A stretch of 64,000 nt of DNA from assembly GCF_002902945.1 (NCBI RefSeq), contig NZ_CP026102.1, positions 868,001 through 932,000 on the forward strand, written 5' to 3'. Positions 1 to 10,314 of this stretch are shown piece by piece. The notes under the pieces were generated by a model, which saw nothing but the letters and a program-made list of their open reading frames with translations, was not told where the DNA came from and made no database searches. How positions within the stretch are numbered: the first letter of the stretch is position 1; every line of letters begins with the position of its first letter. Position numbers and translations under genes: made by a program. The stretch comes from Paraburkholderia caribensis (GTDB lineage: Bacteria; Pseudomonadota; Gammaproteobacteria; Burkholderiales; Burkholderiaceae).

Positions 1-1054
<1,054 letters not shown>

Positions 1055-1194
1055 AACCGGTGTGTTTTACGCATCAGGTTGAGATCGGTGTTGTGCCAGA
1101 AACAACACAACCCCATACCCTCTTTACGCTTCTTCCCGATTGGCTGTGGCGCGACCAGGTTACCCAACCTCCAGCGCGACGCAGCAACCCGTCA

Positions 1195-1311
1195 TGCCTG
1201 ATGACCATAGCGAGTCGGTACCACCCCTTCCCATCCCGAACAGGACCGTGAAACGACTCCACGCCGATGATAGTGCGGATTGCCCGTGTGAAAGTAGGTA
1301 ATCGTCAGGCT
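1195..1311 (+). rRNA. rrf: 5S ribosomal RNA
   Basis: The core reads GATGACCATAGCGAGTCGG, followed by the conserved CCCATCCCGAACAGG loop and a GGTAATCGTCAGGC end. GCCTGA at 1196-1201 pairs with TCAGGC at 1305-1310 to close helix I. It lies about 140 bp after the 23S end, in the usual 23S-5S order. I see no tRNA in the spacer. The ends could move by one or two bases. Confidence 0.95.
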
Positions 1312-1323
1312 CCTTACCCAAGA

Positions 1324-1353
1324 CAAGACCCCGCCCTCAAAAGCGGGGTCTTG
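1324..1353 (+). terminator. rRNA operon terminator
   Basis: A perfect 11-bp stem (CAAGACCCCGC with GCGGGGTCTTG) and an 8-nt loop begin 13 bp after 5S. This is a typical intrinsic terminator for the end of an rrn operon, although only a short T-tract follows. Confidence 0.85.
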
Positions 1354-1561
1354 GCGTTTGGGGCACATGTTTTTAATGTCGAGCCAGCGGCCCTGCCAAG
1401 AGCCGCAATTATCCCCATCGTCCCCCGTCGACATCACGCCGTATAACCGTCACGCGATAGCCGTAACAACACCGCCTTGTCGACAGACAACTGTCATACG
1501 CAGATCCTGCTCAGCCGACGACCCAGCCAACAACGCAAACCCGCCGGCCACGCATCTCACC

Positions 1562-2563
1562 TCACGACTTAACCCGCCGTGTAGCAACGCTACCTTCACT
1601 CGTGCGCAGTACATCATCGGCGGCAACATTCTGGCGGCCGACTTCTTCCAGCAGCGCGACATCGCGAGCAATAACCTGCGGCAAATGCGTCCGCAAAAAC
1701 TCCACCCAGGTCCGCGTCTTCGCATCGATAAACTTGCGCGACGGATACAGCGCATAAACATTCATCTTCTGCAGCGTGTACTCCGGCAACACGCGCACGA
1801 GTGACCCTGTCCGCAATCCATCGATGGCGGCGTACAACGGCAATATCCCGATCCCAATTCCCTCACGAATCGCGACGATCAGCGATTCGGCGATATTCAC
1901 CTGCACAGGCCCATTCACATTCAGCACTTCGCTGCCGTTAGGGCCATCGAGTGTCCATTCGCTGGTCGGAAAAGCGGGGGTCTTGAGCAACAGACAGTCA
2001 TGATGCAGCAGATCGGCGGGCGTTTTTGGCGCATCGTGTGCGTGAATATACGCAGGCGACGCGCACAGAATGCTGAACGTCGTGCCAAGCAAGAGCGACA
2101 CGAGATCCGAATTGGGCAGCGTCGACGCCCCCACGACAGCCACATCGGCGCTTCCCTCGAACAGATCGGGCAACTGCTGCGAGAGCGTCAGTTCGACGGC
2201 CACTTCAGGATACTGCGCGCGATACCGCGAAATGGCCGGCAACACATAATGCTGCCCGATGCTCGCAAAGCTATGCATCCGCAGCACGCCCGACGGACGC
2301 TCATGCGCGCCACTCGCCTCCTCTTCGGCATTGTCGATATCAGCAAGAATCTGCTGACATCGCTTCAGATATGTCTCACCGGCAGTCGTCAAAGCGAGGC
2401 GCCGTGTCGATCGATTCAGCAGACGCGTCCGCAAATGCGCCTCGAGTTCTGAAACCGCACGAGACATCGCGCCCGTCGTCGTATTGAGTGACTGCGCCGC
2501 TGCCGTGAAGCTACCCGCTTCGACGACGCGCACGAACACTCGCATGTTTTGTAACGTATCCAT
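1562..2563 (-). CDS. LysR-family transcriptional regulator
   Basis: A 333-residue protein. Residues 1-60 form a LysR winged helix-turn-helix (FVRVVEAGSFTAAAQSLNTT, then SELEAHLRTRLLNRSTRR). The effector domain follows, with the usual hydrophobic beta strands. The ATG at 2563 is chosen because an AAGGA box lies about 6 bp upstream. The C-terminus has a charged 25-residue extension beyond the normal end of the family. It is divergent from the FUSC exporter with about 200 bp between starts, the normal arrangement of a LysR protein and its target. Control of that exporter in response to an aromatic acid is inferred from the AaeR/AaeB precedent and is not proven. Confidence 0.9.
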   Translation of the reverse strand: MDTLQNMRVFVRVVEAGSFTAAAQSLNTTTGAMSRAVSELEAHLRTRLLNRSTRRLALTTAGETYLKRCQQILADIDNAEEEASGAHERPSGVLRMHSFASIGQHYVLPAISRYRAQYPEVAVELTLSQQLPDLFEGSADVAVVGASTLPNSDLVSLLLGTTFSILCASPAYIHAHDAPKTPADLLHHDCLLLKTPAFPTSEWTLDGPNGSEVLNVNGPVQVNIAESLIVAIREGIGIGILPLYAAIDGLRTGSLVRVLPEYTLQKMNVYALYPSRKFIDAKTRTWVEFLRTHLPQVIARDVALLEEVGRQNVAADDVLRTSEGSVATRRVKS

Positions 2564-2761
2564 CAATCCTTCTTGATCGACATCAAAACGTTATTGTCCG
2601 CCTGCCGCGGGTCGCCATTGTTGAGCGATCTGGAAGGGACGTTCCCGACGCCTCCCGTTAATCCACGCTTTGTCGGCTCCTACAATCGGCGCTTTCAGGC
2701 CAGGCGTGCGTCAGGACATTTCGCGCATTCCTCCGACTAGGACCCAGCGCGGTATCAATCT

Positions 2762-4939
2762 ATGAAACGCCAGCATGCGATCAAGCAAGTGTCGTCCGAT
2801 ACTTTCGGATCGCGAGCTGGCATGCTGCGTGCGATCGCCGACGCCGGCGCGGAGTGGGCGACCACCGACGGCCTCATCTGGCTTCATCTGTTCAAGACGG
2901 TATTGGCCGCGCTGCTCGCACTGGGCATCGCGATGCTGCTCGAACTGCAGCAACCGCGCACCGCGATGACAACGGTGTTCGTTCTGATGCAGCCGTTCAG
3001 CGGGATGGTGCTGGCAAAGAGCTTCTATCGGATCGTCGGAACGTTCGTCGGCATGCTGGCCGCGCTGCTGCTGGGCGCGCTGTTCGCGCAGCAGCCCGAG
3101 CTGTACATGCTCGGCATCACGGCCTGGATGGGCGCGTGCGTGGCGGCGGCGGTCCGGTATCGGCATTTTCGTTGGTATGGCTTCGTGCTGGCTGGCTATA
3201 CCGCGGCGTTGATCGGCATTCCGACCGTGATGGAACCGAATGGCCTGTTCCTCGCCGCGTTGACGCGCGCCGCGGAAGTGGCGATCGGCATTGTCTGCTC
3301 GGCGGCTGTCAGCGCGCTGATCGTGCCGCGTCGATCGAGCCTCGCGCTGCAAAACGCACTGCAATCGAGGCATCTCGATTTTACTGCTTTCGCTATGAAC
3401 GTGCTCGATGGGGCCGTCGAGCGCGGCACGTCCGAGCGCTATTTCGCGGACCTCGTCGATGAAGTCGTGGGCTTCGAGGCCACGCGCGCGTTCGCCGCTT
3501 TCGAGGACCCTGGCATGCGCTCGCGCAGTCAGGTGCTTGCAAGGTTGAACCACGAGTTCATGGACATTTGCGCGCGACTGCATGCGCTGCATCAGTTGAG
3601 AAAGCGTTTGCGCGGCAATCCGTCTGTCCAGGTCGTGCAAGCGACTGCGCCGTATTTTCACGAGCTTTCGCAATTACTCGGTGTACACAAAGAGCGCCGC
3701 TTCGATTCATCGGATGCCGCTCGCATCGCGATCAGACTCAAAGCCTTTCAGGCGACGCTGCCCGTAAGAATGCGCGCGACACGCCGTCCGCTGGAATCGG
3801 ATGAGCCGCAATGTCTGCCCGATTTCGATACAGCGGGCGAACTGCTGTATCGCTTCGTCGTCGAGTTCATTCGCTACATCGACACGTATGCGTCGCTGGA
3901 GACCAATCACAATCCGGCGCGCGAGCGGCCGCCCGTGCGCTACGTCAGCCGAACCAATGCGTTCGTGGTCGCTTGCACGTTCGCGCGCACGGCGGCGGTG
4001 GTTGGCGCGATCAGCGCGTTCTGGATCGCGACGAACTGGCCGAGCGGCGGCATGGCCGTGATCGGCGCGGCGCTCACCTGCGCGCTGACTTCATCGGCGC
4101 CGAACCCCGTCCGGCTTGCGCTGCAGATGGCGGTCGGCGCGGCGTGCGCGACGCTCGCCGGCTATCTGGTCACGTGCTACGTCTATCCCGCCGTCGATGG
4201 TTTCCCGCTGCTGTGCGCGATGCTCGCGCCCGTGCTCGCCGTCGGCACCTTCTTCGCGTCGCGGACGAAGACAGCGGGTTACGGCGTCGGATTCACAGTC
4301 TTTTTCTGCCTGCTCGCCGCGCCCGACAACGTCGTGGCCTACGCACCCGATCTGCTGATCAACAACGGCATCGCGATCGTCGTGTCGATGCTCGTGACGG
4401 CGATTGGCGCCGCGATCGTCTTCCCGGTGCAGATGCCGTGGCTGATCGCGCGTATCGAAGGCGACTTGCGCGGCCAGGTGACGCTTGCGTGCACGGCGCC
4501 GCTGACGGGCCTCGCGCAACGTTTCCAGTCGAGTACGCACGATCTGATGCACCAGCTGCGCATGCTGTTGCCGAAGCGCTCGCGACGCCATCGCAACGCG
4601 CTCAGATGGATGCTCGTCACGCTCGAAGTCGGCCATGCCGCCATCGATCTGCGCAGCGAGATCGAGCGTGCCACCTACGCAAGCGACGCGCACGCCCGAT
4701 GGAAGCCGTCTCTGGATCGCGTCACGCGCGATCTCGCGCAGCTGTTCGAGCGGCCCGACCGTGCCCATGCCGAGCGAACGCAAATCTCCGTGCGTGCGGC
4801 GATGCGGGTGGTGCAGCAAGTGCTGGAAGCCGTCCACACGGATCGCGAGAAACGTCACGATCAGCAGCGTATCCTCAGCTGCCTGCATTTCATCCGCACG
4901 GCGCTGCTCGACAAAGGCGCGCCATTCGATACGCGTTGA
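2762..4939 (+). CDS. FUSC/AaeB-type inner-membrane exporter
   Basis: A 725-residue protein with the two-halved FUSC layout. A first membrane block lies at about residues 40-195 and includes a run of Ala/Leu-rich helices. A long soluble segment follows at about 200-390. A second membrane block lies at about 400-560, and a soluble C-terminal domain completes it. Family members such as AaeB and YccS are linked to efflux of aromatic carboxylic acids. AaeB normally works with an AaeA membrane-fusion protein and a small AaeX protein, and neither is next to this gene. It either works alone or borrows a partner. The start ATG lacks a clear Shine-Dalgarno box, so the first few residues are uncertain. 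Confidence 0.85.
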   Translation: MKRQHAIKQVSSDTFGSRAGMLRAIADAGAEWATTDGLIWLHLFKTVLAALLALGIAMLLELQQPRTAMTTVFVLMQPFSGMVLAKSFYRIVGTFVGMLAALLLGALFAQQPELYMLGITAWMGACVAAAVRYRHFRWYGFVLAGYTAALIGIPTVMEPNGLFLAALTRAAEVAIGIVCSAAVSALIVPRRSSLALQNALQSRHLDFTAFAMNVLDGAVERGTSERYFADLVDEVVGFEATRAFAAFEDPGMRSRSQVLARLNHEFMDICARLHALHQLRKRLRGNPSVQVVQATAPYFHELSQLLGVHKERRFDSSDAARIAIRLKAFQATLPVRMRATRRPLESDEPQCLPDFDTAGELLYRFVVEFIRYIDTYASLETNHNPARERPPVRYVSRTNAFVVACTFARTAAVVGAISAFWIATNWPSGGMAVIGAALTCALTSSAPNPVRLALQMAVGAACATLAGYLVTCYVYPAVDGFPLLCAMLAPVLAVGTFFASRTKTAGYGVGFTVFFCLLAAPDNVVAYAPDLLINNGIAIVVSMLVTAIGAAIVFPVQMPWLIARIEGDLRGQVTLACTAPLTGLAQRFQSSTHDLMHQLRMLLPKRSRRHRNALRWMLVTLEVGHAAIDLRSEIERATYASDAHARWKPSLDRVTRDLAQLFERPDRAHAERTQISVRAAMRVVQQVLEAVHTDREKRHDQQRILSCLHFIRTALLDKGAPFDTR

Positions 4940-5145
4940 TCCCGGCAAATCTCGAACGGCGCAATCGACACAACAGTCTTTTGCGCCGGCACGACGCCCG
5001 GCGCAAACGCGACAATCTCCGCCCAAACCGATCTTGCCGCAACCAGGAAGAATGCCTTCCAGCCGTCCCTCTTAATCCACGTCGATCTCAGTCATATATT
5101 GGAATCACTGCTTACGCAGCCATTGAAACAACTGGAGAGATTGAA

Positions 5146-5367
5146 ATGAAAGCGCTGAAGTGGGTCCTGATTGCCTGTTCGTTGTCCGCCGCGGCGCTTG
5201 CGCACGCGCAGACGGCGCCGGCGGACGAAAGCGCGCAACAGGTCGCACAGGCGAACGCAGCAAGCGTCGCGCAACCCGAAGCGCAGCGTCCCGTCGTGAA
5301 ACGGGCGAAAAAGGCCGATGAGTGTGTCGGTCCCGTGAGCTACTGCGTGATGTATTTCGGTAGCTGA
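5146..5367 (+). CDS. small secreted protein with Cys-x6-Cys C-terminal tail
   Basis: A 73-residue protein starting at an ATG 9 bp after GGAGAG. It has a clear Sec signal peptide (MKALKWVLIACSLSAAALA, cleavage near HAQ). A low-complexity Ala/Gln middle and a basic patch (VVKRAKKAD) follow. The tail ECVGPVSYCVMYFGS ends exactly at the stop codon. The same tail occurs in two other small secreted proteins of this window (28513-28866 and 27277-27534), so I treat it as a family signature. The two cysteines could form a disulfide in the periplasm. No function is known to me. The longer upstream frame has no protein-like sequence and is not used. Confidence 0.8.
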   Translation: MKALKWVLIACSLSAAALAHAQTAPADESAQQVAQANAASVAQPEAQRPVVKRAKKADECVGPVSYCVMYFGS

Positions 5368-5501
5368 CCAGAACGGCATCGCGCGGCCGCCTGACGTATC
5401 AGGCGGGCTGAGCGGAAATCGAGCGGCAGCCGGACGACGCACACCGACAACAAGACGTGCACTCCGGCTTTCGCGAGCGTGACATCGGAGAGACTTTCAT
5501 C

Positions 5502-7016
5502 ATGTACGAAGACCGGATTCGCTGCGCCGCGGTGCGCGGCAAGATCACATCGGCGGCGCAGGCAGCGCTGCTGATCGACAATGGCATGCGCGTCGGCGCG
5601 AGCGGCTTTACGCGCGCGGGCGATGCAAAGGCGGTTCCCGTTGCGCTGGCCGAACGCGCGCGCAGCGAAGGCAAGCCGCTGCGTATCACATTGATCACGG
5701 GCGCCTCGCTGGGTCATGGCGTCGACAGCCTGTTGACGGATGCGGGCGTGCTCGCGCGCCGTCTGCCGTTCCAGGTCGACAACACGTTGCGCAAGGCGAT
5801 CAATCGCGGCGACGTGATGTTCGTCGACCAGCATCTGTCGGAGACCGTCGAAATGTTGCGCGCCGGCCAGCTCGGCAAGCTCGACGTCGCGATCATCGAA
5901 GCCGTCGCGATCACCGAGACAGGCGGCATCGTGCCGACCACATCGGTCGGCAACTCGGCGAGCTTCGCGATTCTCGCCGACAAGGTGATCGTCGAAATCA
6001 ATCTGGCGCAGCCGCTCGCGCTCGAAGGCCTGCACGATATCTGGATTCCGGGCCGCCGTCCGCATCGCGATCCGCTGCCCCTGGTGCGCCCGAGCGATCG
6101 TGTCGGCACCACGGCGATCGAGATCCCGCCTGAGAAGATCGCCGCCATCGTCATCACCGACAAGCCTGACAGCCCGTCGACGGCATTGCCCGCCGACGAA
6201 GACACCGCGCTGATCGCCGCTCATCTGATCGAGTTCCTGCAGCACGAGGTCTCGCATGGACGCATGCCTTCGCCGTTGCCGCCGTTGCAGGCTGGCATCG
6301 GCACGATTGCGAATGCTGTGCTGGCCGGTTTCGCCGACTCGCCGTTCGAGCCGTTCACGATCTACTCGGAAGTCCTGCAGGATTCGACCTTCGATCTGAT
6401 GGATGCGGGCAAGGTTACGTTCGCATCGGGCGCGTCGATCACGTTGACGGAAAAGCGCCAGGCCCAGGTGTTCGGCGATCTCGCGCGCTATCGCGACCGG
6501 CTCGTGCTGCGCCCGCAAGAAGTCAGCAACCATCCGGAGGTGATTCGCCGTTTGGGTCTGATCGCGCTGAACACGGCGCTCGAATTCGATATCTACGGCA
6601 ACGTGAATTCAACGCATGTCGGCGGCACGCACATGATGAACGGCATCGGCGGTTCGGGCGACTTCGCGCGCAACGCGTCGTGCGCGATCTTCGCGACGAA
6701 ATCGATCGCGAAGGACGGCGCGATTTCGAGCGTCGTGCCGATGGTGCCGCACGTGGACCACAACGAGCATGATGTCGATATCGTCGTGACGGAGATCGGC
6801 CTGGCGGACCTGCGCGGACTCGCGCCGCGCGAACGGGCGTCGCTGATTATCGACAAGTGCGTGCATCCGTTGTATCGCGATCTGCTGCGCGATTACTATC
6901 GCGACGCGCTGCGCTTCGGCGGGCAAACGCCGCACGTGTTGCGCGAGGCGTTCGCATGGCATGCGCGTTTTCAGGAAACGGGATCGATGCTGCCGGAGCG
7001 AAACGTCACAGCGTGA
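5502..7016 (+). CDS. acetyl-CoA hydrolase / succinyl-CoA:acetate-type CoA-transferase
   Basis: A 504-residue member of the acetyl-CoA hydrolase/transferase family (class I CoA-transferases), of usual length. Glu290 in IYSEVLQD matches the catalytic glutamate that forms the CoA thioester. NGIGGSGDFARN (about 380-391) is the glycine-rich oxyanion/CoA loop, and GLADLRGLAPRERA near the C-terminus is typical. The ATG at 5502 is preceded by GGAGAG at about 10 bp. A longer start at 5457 would add 15 residues with no homology value. It moves CoA between short acids such as succinate, acetate and propionate. The exact substrate pair cannot be read from sequence. It is convergent with the next gene, with 20 bp between stops. 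Confidence 0.9.
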   Translation: MYEDRIRCAAVRGKITSAAQAALLIDNGMRVGASGFTRAGDAKAVPVALAERARSEGKPLRITLITGASLGHGVDSLLTDAGVLARRLPFQVDNTLRKAINRGDVMFVDQHLSETVEMLRAGQLGKLDVAIIEAVAITETGGIVPTTSVGNSASFAILADKVIVEINLAQPLALEGLHDIWIPGRRPHRDPLPLVRPSDRVGTTAIEIPPEKIAAIVITDKPDSPSTALPADEDTALIAAHLIEFLQHEVSHGRMPSPLPPLQAGIGTIANAVLAGFADSPFEPFTIYSEVLQDSTFDLMDAGKVTFASGASITLTEKRQAQVFGDLARYRDRLVLRPQEVSNHPEVIRRLGLIALNTALEFDIYGNVNSTHVGGTHMMNGIGGSGDFARNASCAIFATKSIAKDGAISSVVPMVPHVDHNEHDVDIVVTEIGLADLRGLAPRERASLIIDKCVHPLYRDLLRDYYRDALRFGGQTPHVLREAFAWHARFQETGSMLPERNVTA

Positions 7017-7036
7017 GGTAAGGGGAGTAACTAACG

Positions 7037-8197
7037 TCAGGCGCCGCCGCCGACCAGACGCAAGCGTGTAATTTCCGACGGCGCGCCCAGACGCTTGGGT
7101 GGTCCCCAATATCCCGTCCCGCGGCTCGTATAGACCCACAGGTCGTCGAGCCGTGACAGACCGGCCACAAAGGGCTGTTGCAGCCGTACCGCAAAATTCC
7201 AAGGGAAGAACTGGCCGCCATGCGTATGGCCGGACAGTTGCAGCGTGAAGCCTGCATCGGCCGCCGCTTCCGCCGAGCGCGGCTGGTGGGCAAGCAGCAC
7301 CTTGATCAGCACGTCGCCAGGCGCGCCTTCGAGTGCCGCAGCGGGATCGCTCTCGTGCGCGGGATCGAAGTGCCCCGCGGAAAAGTCGGTGACGCCCGCG
7401 ATCACCGCTTGCGCGCCATCGTGCTCGACGACGACATGCTCGTTGAGCAGCACATGCAGGCCGAGCCGCTGAAACTCGGCGATCCACGCATGGGCGCCTG
7501 AATAATATTCGTGATTCCCCGTCACCAGATACGCGCCATGTCGCGCGCTCAGTCGCGACAGCGGACGCGTGTGGTCGGCGAGATGCTCGACACTGCCGTC
7601 GACGACATCGCCCGTCACGGCGATCAGATCCGGTTCGAGCCGGTTCACGGCATCGACGATCGCATCGACGTAACCGCGCTTGATGGTCGGCCCGACGTGA
7701 ATGTCGCTGATCTGCACGATCGTGAAGCCGTCGAGCGCGTGCGGCAGGTCTTTGATCGGCACGTCGATCGACACGACACGCGCACGGCGCCGCGCATTGA
7801 AAAAGCCAATGGCTGTCGACAGCAGCGCGAGCAGCGGCACTGCGCTCGCGCTATTGATCTCCCAGCGCGCGGGATTCAGCGCTTCTGGTGAGATCGCGTG
7901 AACGATCATCACGACGAGCAGCAGCAGTTCGCGCGCGAACGTCAGCACGAGCAGGGACGAAAAAAGTCCCAGCGCGATCAGCCCCGCCCACGCGAGCCAG
8001 TCGCCGAGCGGCTGCCGCTGGAGCGAGCGCGCGACCATGCCGACGGGAATCAGCAGCACGGACAGCACGAGCCACAGCGCGCACAGCCCTTTCACGGCGG
8101 CATCGACGGGCAGTTCGGGAATGATCCGGATGCCGACATACACATGCAGCAGGATGCCGATGGCAATGATCCGGATGAAGAACGATAGGCGGCGCAT
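7037..8197 (-). CDS. membrane-anchored calcineurin-like metallophosphoesterase
   Basis: A 386-residue protein. The N-terminal 130 residues contain about four hydrophobic helices. A metallophosphoesterase domain follows with the five-block metal signature: QISDIHVG (Asp165), TGDVVDG (Asp196), GNHEYY (Asn226/His227), LLAHQPR and GHTHGGQ. These residues bind the two metals. The architecture matches YkuE/YaeI-type phosphohydrolases that act on lipid or nucleotide phosphates at the membrane, but the substrate is unknown. The ATG at 8197 begins just before the first helix. A start at 8275 would add a basic 26-residue leader without support. Confidence 0.88.
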   Translation of the reverse strand: MRRLSFFIRIIAIGILLHVYVGIRIIPELPVDAAVKGLCALWLVLSVLLIPVGMVARSLQRQPLGDWLAWAGLIALGLFSSLLVLTFARELLLLVVMIVHAISPEALNPARWEINSASAVPLLALLSTAIGFFNARRRARVVSIDVPIKDLPHALDGFTIVQISDIHVGPTIKRGYVDAIVDAVNRLEPDLIAVTGDVVDGSVEHLADHTRPLSRLSARHGAYLVTGNHEYYSGAHAWIAEFQRLGLHVLLNEHVVVEHDGAQAVIAGVTDFSAGHFDPAHESDPAAALEGAPGDVLIKVLLAHQPRSAEAAADAGFTLQLSGHTHGGQFFPWNFAVRLQQPFVAGLSRLDDLWVYTSRGTGYWGPPKRLGAPSEITRLRLVGGGA

Positions 8198-8565
8198 AGG
8201 TGGAAGTGGGGCGCGGATCGCGCGGCAGGTGAGTCGCAGAAAGCGCGCGCCGTTTGCAGAGCGGCGGCCAGTCATTCTACAAGTAGTTCAGCGCGCTTGC
8301 CGAAGCCGTACGGACATGTCGAGGCACGCGCACTATTTGGGCGTTGCAATGCAGCATACGTGTGTCGTAAGTTGTTCGTCATGCCGATTAAATGCTTATT
8401 AAATGGCTATTGAATTGAGCGCATGTACGGACTATTCTGGAATTGAGCGTGACTGCTGGAAGCAGGCGTCGCGTCGGTTCCCGGCGGGGCTGGGCGCGCG
8501 AAACTCCCCTGCAGGCGGCAGCAGCGCCTGATCGCCCAATCGGTTTGCGGTTCGGGAGGAGACGA
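8198..8565. other. intergenic region, divergent promoters
   Basis: This stretch separates the phosphoesterase (minus) from the small membrane protein (plus). A locally AT-richer part at about 8385-8420 could hold promoters. I see no RNA gene, repeat or reading frame of conviction. Confidence 0.4.
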
Positions 8566-8883
8566 ATGATGAAAACGACAAAATTCGTGCATCGCGAGCA
8601 TCACCTCGGCCACGAAGGCAGTCATGTGATGCTGCCTATGGTCGTGCTGTCGCTGATGGCGCTTGGCGTCTACTACGGCGTCCAGTACGTCGACTTTTCC
8701 GAACTGGGGCGCACCGCGCTCTTCTACGTCGTGATGGTGTTCGTCGCGCTCGGCGTGGCGGGCCTGTTCGGCGTGGTCGCGGCATGGCTGCGATCGCGCG
8801 GCGACGAGGCGGAAGAGGGTTTCTGCTTCGTCGGCGCGCTGATCGGCGCGATCGTGTTCTACGTTGCGCTGATGGCAAGCTGA
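8566..8883 (+). CDS. small three-helix membrane protein, unknown function
   Basis: A 105-residue protein. A very good GGGAGGAG box at 8554-8561 sets the ATG at 8566. A His-rich amphipathic N-terminus (FVHREHHLGHEGSH) is followed by three hydrophobic segments at about 22-40, 50-74 and 86-104, with a charged loop RSRGDEAEEG between the last two. I do not recognise the family. The His-rich segment before the first helix suggests a metal or pH role only as a guess. It is convergent with the nitroreductase-like gene downstream. Confidence 0.75.
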   Translation: MMKTTKFVHREHHLGHEGSHVMLPMVVLSLMALGVYYGVQYVDFSELGRTALFYVVMVFVALGVAGLFGVVAAWLRSRGDEAEEGFCFVGALIGAIVFYVALMAS

Positions 8884-8923
8884 CGCGGCCCGCGCGAGGC
8901 GCGCAGGGCGACGTCTACGCGCG

Positions 8924-9508
8924 TCATATGATTTGCGCTGCTTCGTCGAACGAGAAACGCGGGCTGCGCGGGAACAGCTTCGACGCGTCGCCGTAGCCGA
9001 GATTGATCAGGAAGTTCGACCGGATCGTCGTGCCGGCGAAGAATTCGGCATCCACTTTCGCTTTGTCGAAGCCGGACATCGCGCCCGTGTCGAGACCGAG
9101 CGCACGCGCGGCCATGATCAGATAGCCGCCTTGCAGCGTCGAGTTGCGAAACGCGGTGTCGGCGATCGCGGCTTCGTTGCCCGCGAACCAGCTGCGTGCG
9201 TCGGCGTGCGGGAAGAGCTTCGGCAGATGGTCATAGAAGGCCATGTCCATGCCGACGATCACCGTGACGGGCGCGGCCATCGTCTTTTCCAGATTGCCTG
9301 CGGACAGCGCGGGACTCAGCCGCGCCTTGCCTTCTGGCGTCTTCACGAACACGAAGCGCGCGGGGCTCGAATTGGCCGAGGTCGGGCCGAGCAGAACGAG
9401 CTCGACCAGCTGCCTGAGAAGCGCATCGTCCACGGACCGCGGCTGCCAGCCGTTGTGCGTGCGAGCGGTGCGGAAAAGTTGATCGAGAGCGTCGTCGGAA
9501 AGAATCAT
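8924..9508 (-). CDS. RutE/HadB-like NAD(P)H nitroreductase (malonic semialdehyde reductase family)
   Basis: A 194-residue nitroreductase-fold flavoprotein. The RutE-like features are TARTHNGWQP near residues 14-23, GPTSANSSPARFVFV (41-55) for FMN contact, the aromatic FYDHLPKLFP, and a C-terminal LINLGYGD. In the Rut pathway this family reduces malonic semialdehyde to 3-hydroxypropionate. The start ATG at 9508 precedes the conserved N-terminus directly. It is divergent from the AlkB-like gene (147 bp between starts) and lies about 0.8 kb from the malonate decarboxylase operon. No other rut genes are visible. Assignment to the family is good, the substrate is inferred. Confidence 0.85.
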   Translation of the reverse strand: MILSDDALDQLFRTARTHNGWQPRSVDDALLRQLVELVLLGPTSANSSPARFVFVKTPEGKARLSPALSAGNLEKTMAAPVTVIVGMDMAFYDHLPKLFPHADARSWFAGNEAAIADTAFRNSTLQGGYLIMAARALGLDTGAMSGFDKAKVDAEFFAGTTIRSNFLINLGYGDASKLFPRSPRFSFDEAAQII

Positions 9509-9655
9509 GATGATGGGCTGAATGACGAAAGTCGAATGAAAGCGCAAGCTGGCGGATGACCCGCTGCCGCGGCGCGTTCGATAATACCCGCTGTTTCCTG
9601 TGAAGAGAGGTTTCGCGAGCGCCATGCGGTGTTGTGCGCCCGCGATCGCAACGCA

Positions 9656-10249
9656 ATGTCCGCCGATCTGTTCGACGATGTGCCGACGCCCGATGTGGCG
9701 TGGTTTCCCGACTGGCTCGCGCCCGATGCCGCCGCCATGCTGCTTGCGCGCATCGTCGGCGAAGTCGCCTGGCAACAGGATTCGATGTTCACGCCGGCCG
9801 GCCGCGTGCCGTTGCCGCGCCTGACGGCATGGCAAGGCGAGCCCGACGCCGTCTATGTGTATTCGGGTATCCGCAACGTGCCGTCGCCGTGGACGCCCGC
9901 CGTGGCGGAGCTGAAAGCCGCCGTCGAAGCAACGTGCGGCGCGGCGTTCAACAGCGTGCTGCTCAACCGCTATCGCAGCGGCGCCGACAGCATGGGCTGG
10001 CACGCGGACCGCGAGCCCGAACTCGGCAAGGAGCCGGTGATCGCGTCCGTCAGTCTCGGCGCGGCACGACGCTTCGACCTGCAGCACAACAAGACGCACG
10101 TCGTGCAGTCGTATCAGCTGAAGGGCGGCAGCCTGCTCGTGATGCGCGGACGGACGCAGGCCGAGTGGCGGCATCGCGTGCCCAAGGAGCCGAAAGTGCA
10201 GGGCGAACGCGTCAATCTGACTTTCCGCTTCGTCACGCCAGGGCGCTAG
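9656..10249 (+). CDS. AlkB-like 2-oxoglutarate/Fe(II) dioxygenase, DNA alkylation repair
   Basis: A 197-residue protein with the complete AlkB motif set. The HxD iron ligands are His116 and Asp118 in MGWHADREPELG. The distal iron ligand is His173 in AEWRHRVPKE. The 2-oxoglutarate-binding arginines lie in ERVNLTFRFV (about 185 and 191). NRYRSGADSMGWH matches the AlkB2/AlkB3 type, which lacks the long AlkB N-terminus. It would oxidatively remove methyl groups from N1-methyladenine and N3-methylcytosine. The start at 9656 (MSADLFDD) is preferred over an upstream ATG that adds nine unconvincing residues. Confidence 0.9.
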   Translation: MSADLFDDVPTPDVAWFPDWLAPDAAAMLLARIVGEVAWQQDSMFTPAGRVPLPRLTAWQGEPDAVYVYSGIRNVPSPWTPAVAELKAAVEATCGAAFNSVLLNRYRSGADSMGWHADREPELGKEPVIASVSLGAARRFDLQHNKTHVVQSYQLKGGSLLVMRGRTQAEWRHRVPKEPKVQGERVNLTFRFVTPGR

Positions 10250-10314
10250 CCGCGCATGCGCTTGCTACACGCGCATTAAAAATTTAAAAAATTTATGCGC
10301 ATAAGGAATCGCTT

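Noticed and set aside
1055..1194. tRNA gene in the 23S-5S spacer
   Set aside because: No cloverleaf or TTCGA-type T-loop could be found.
3811..5145. Long plus-strand frame in front of the small secreted protein
   Set aside because: It overlaps the FUSC gene in another frame and is Arg/Ala-rich, a GC-driven shadow. Only the last 73 codons are a gene.
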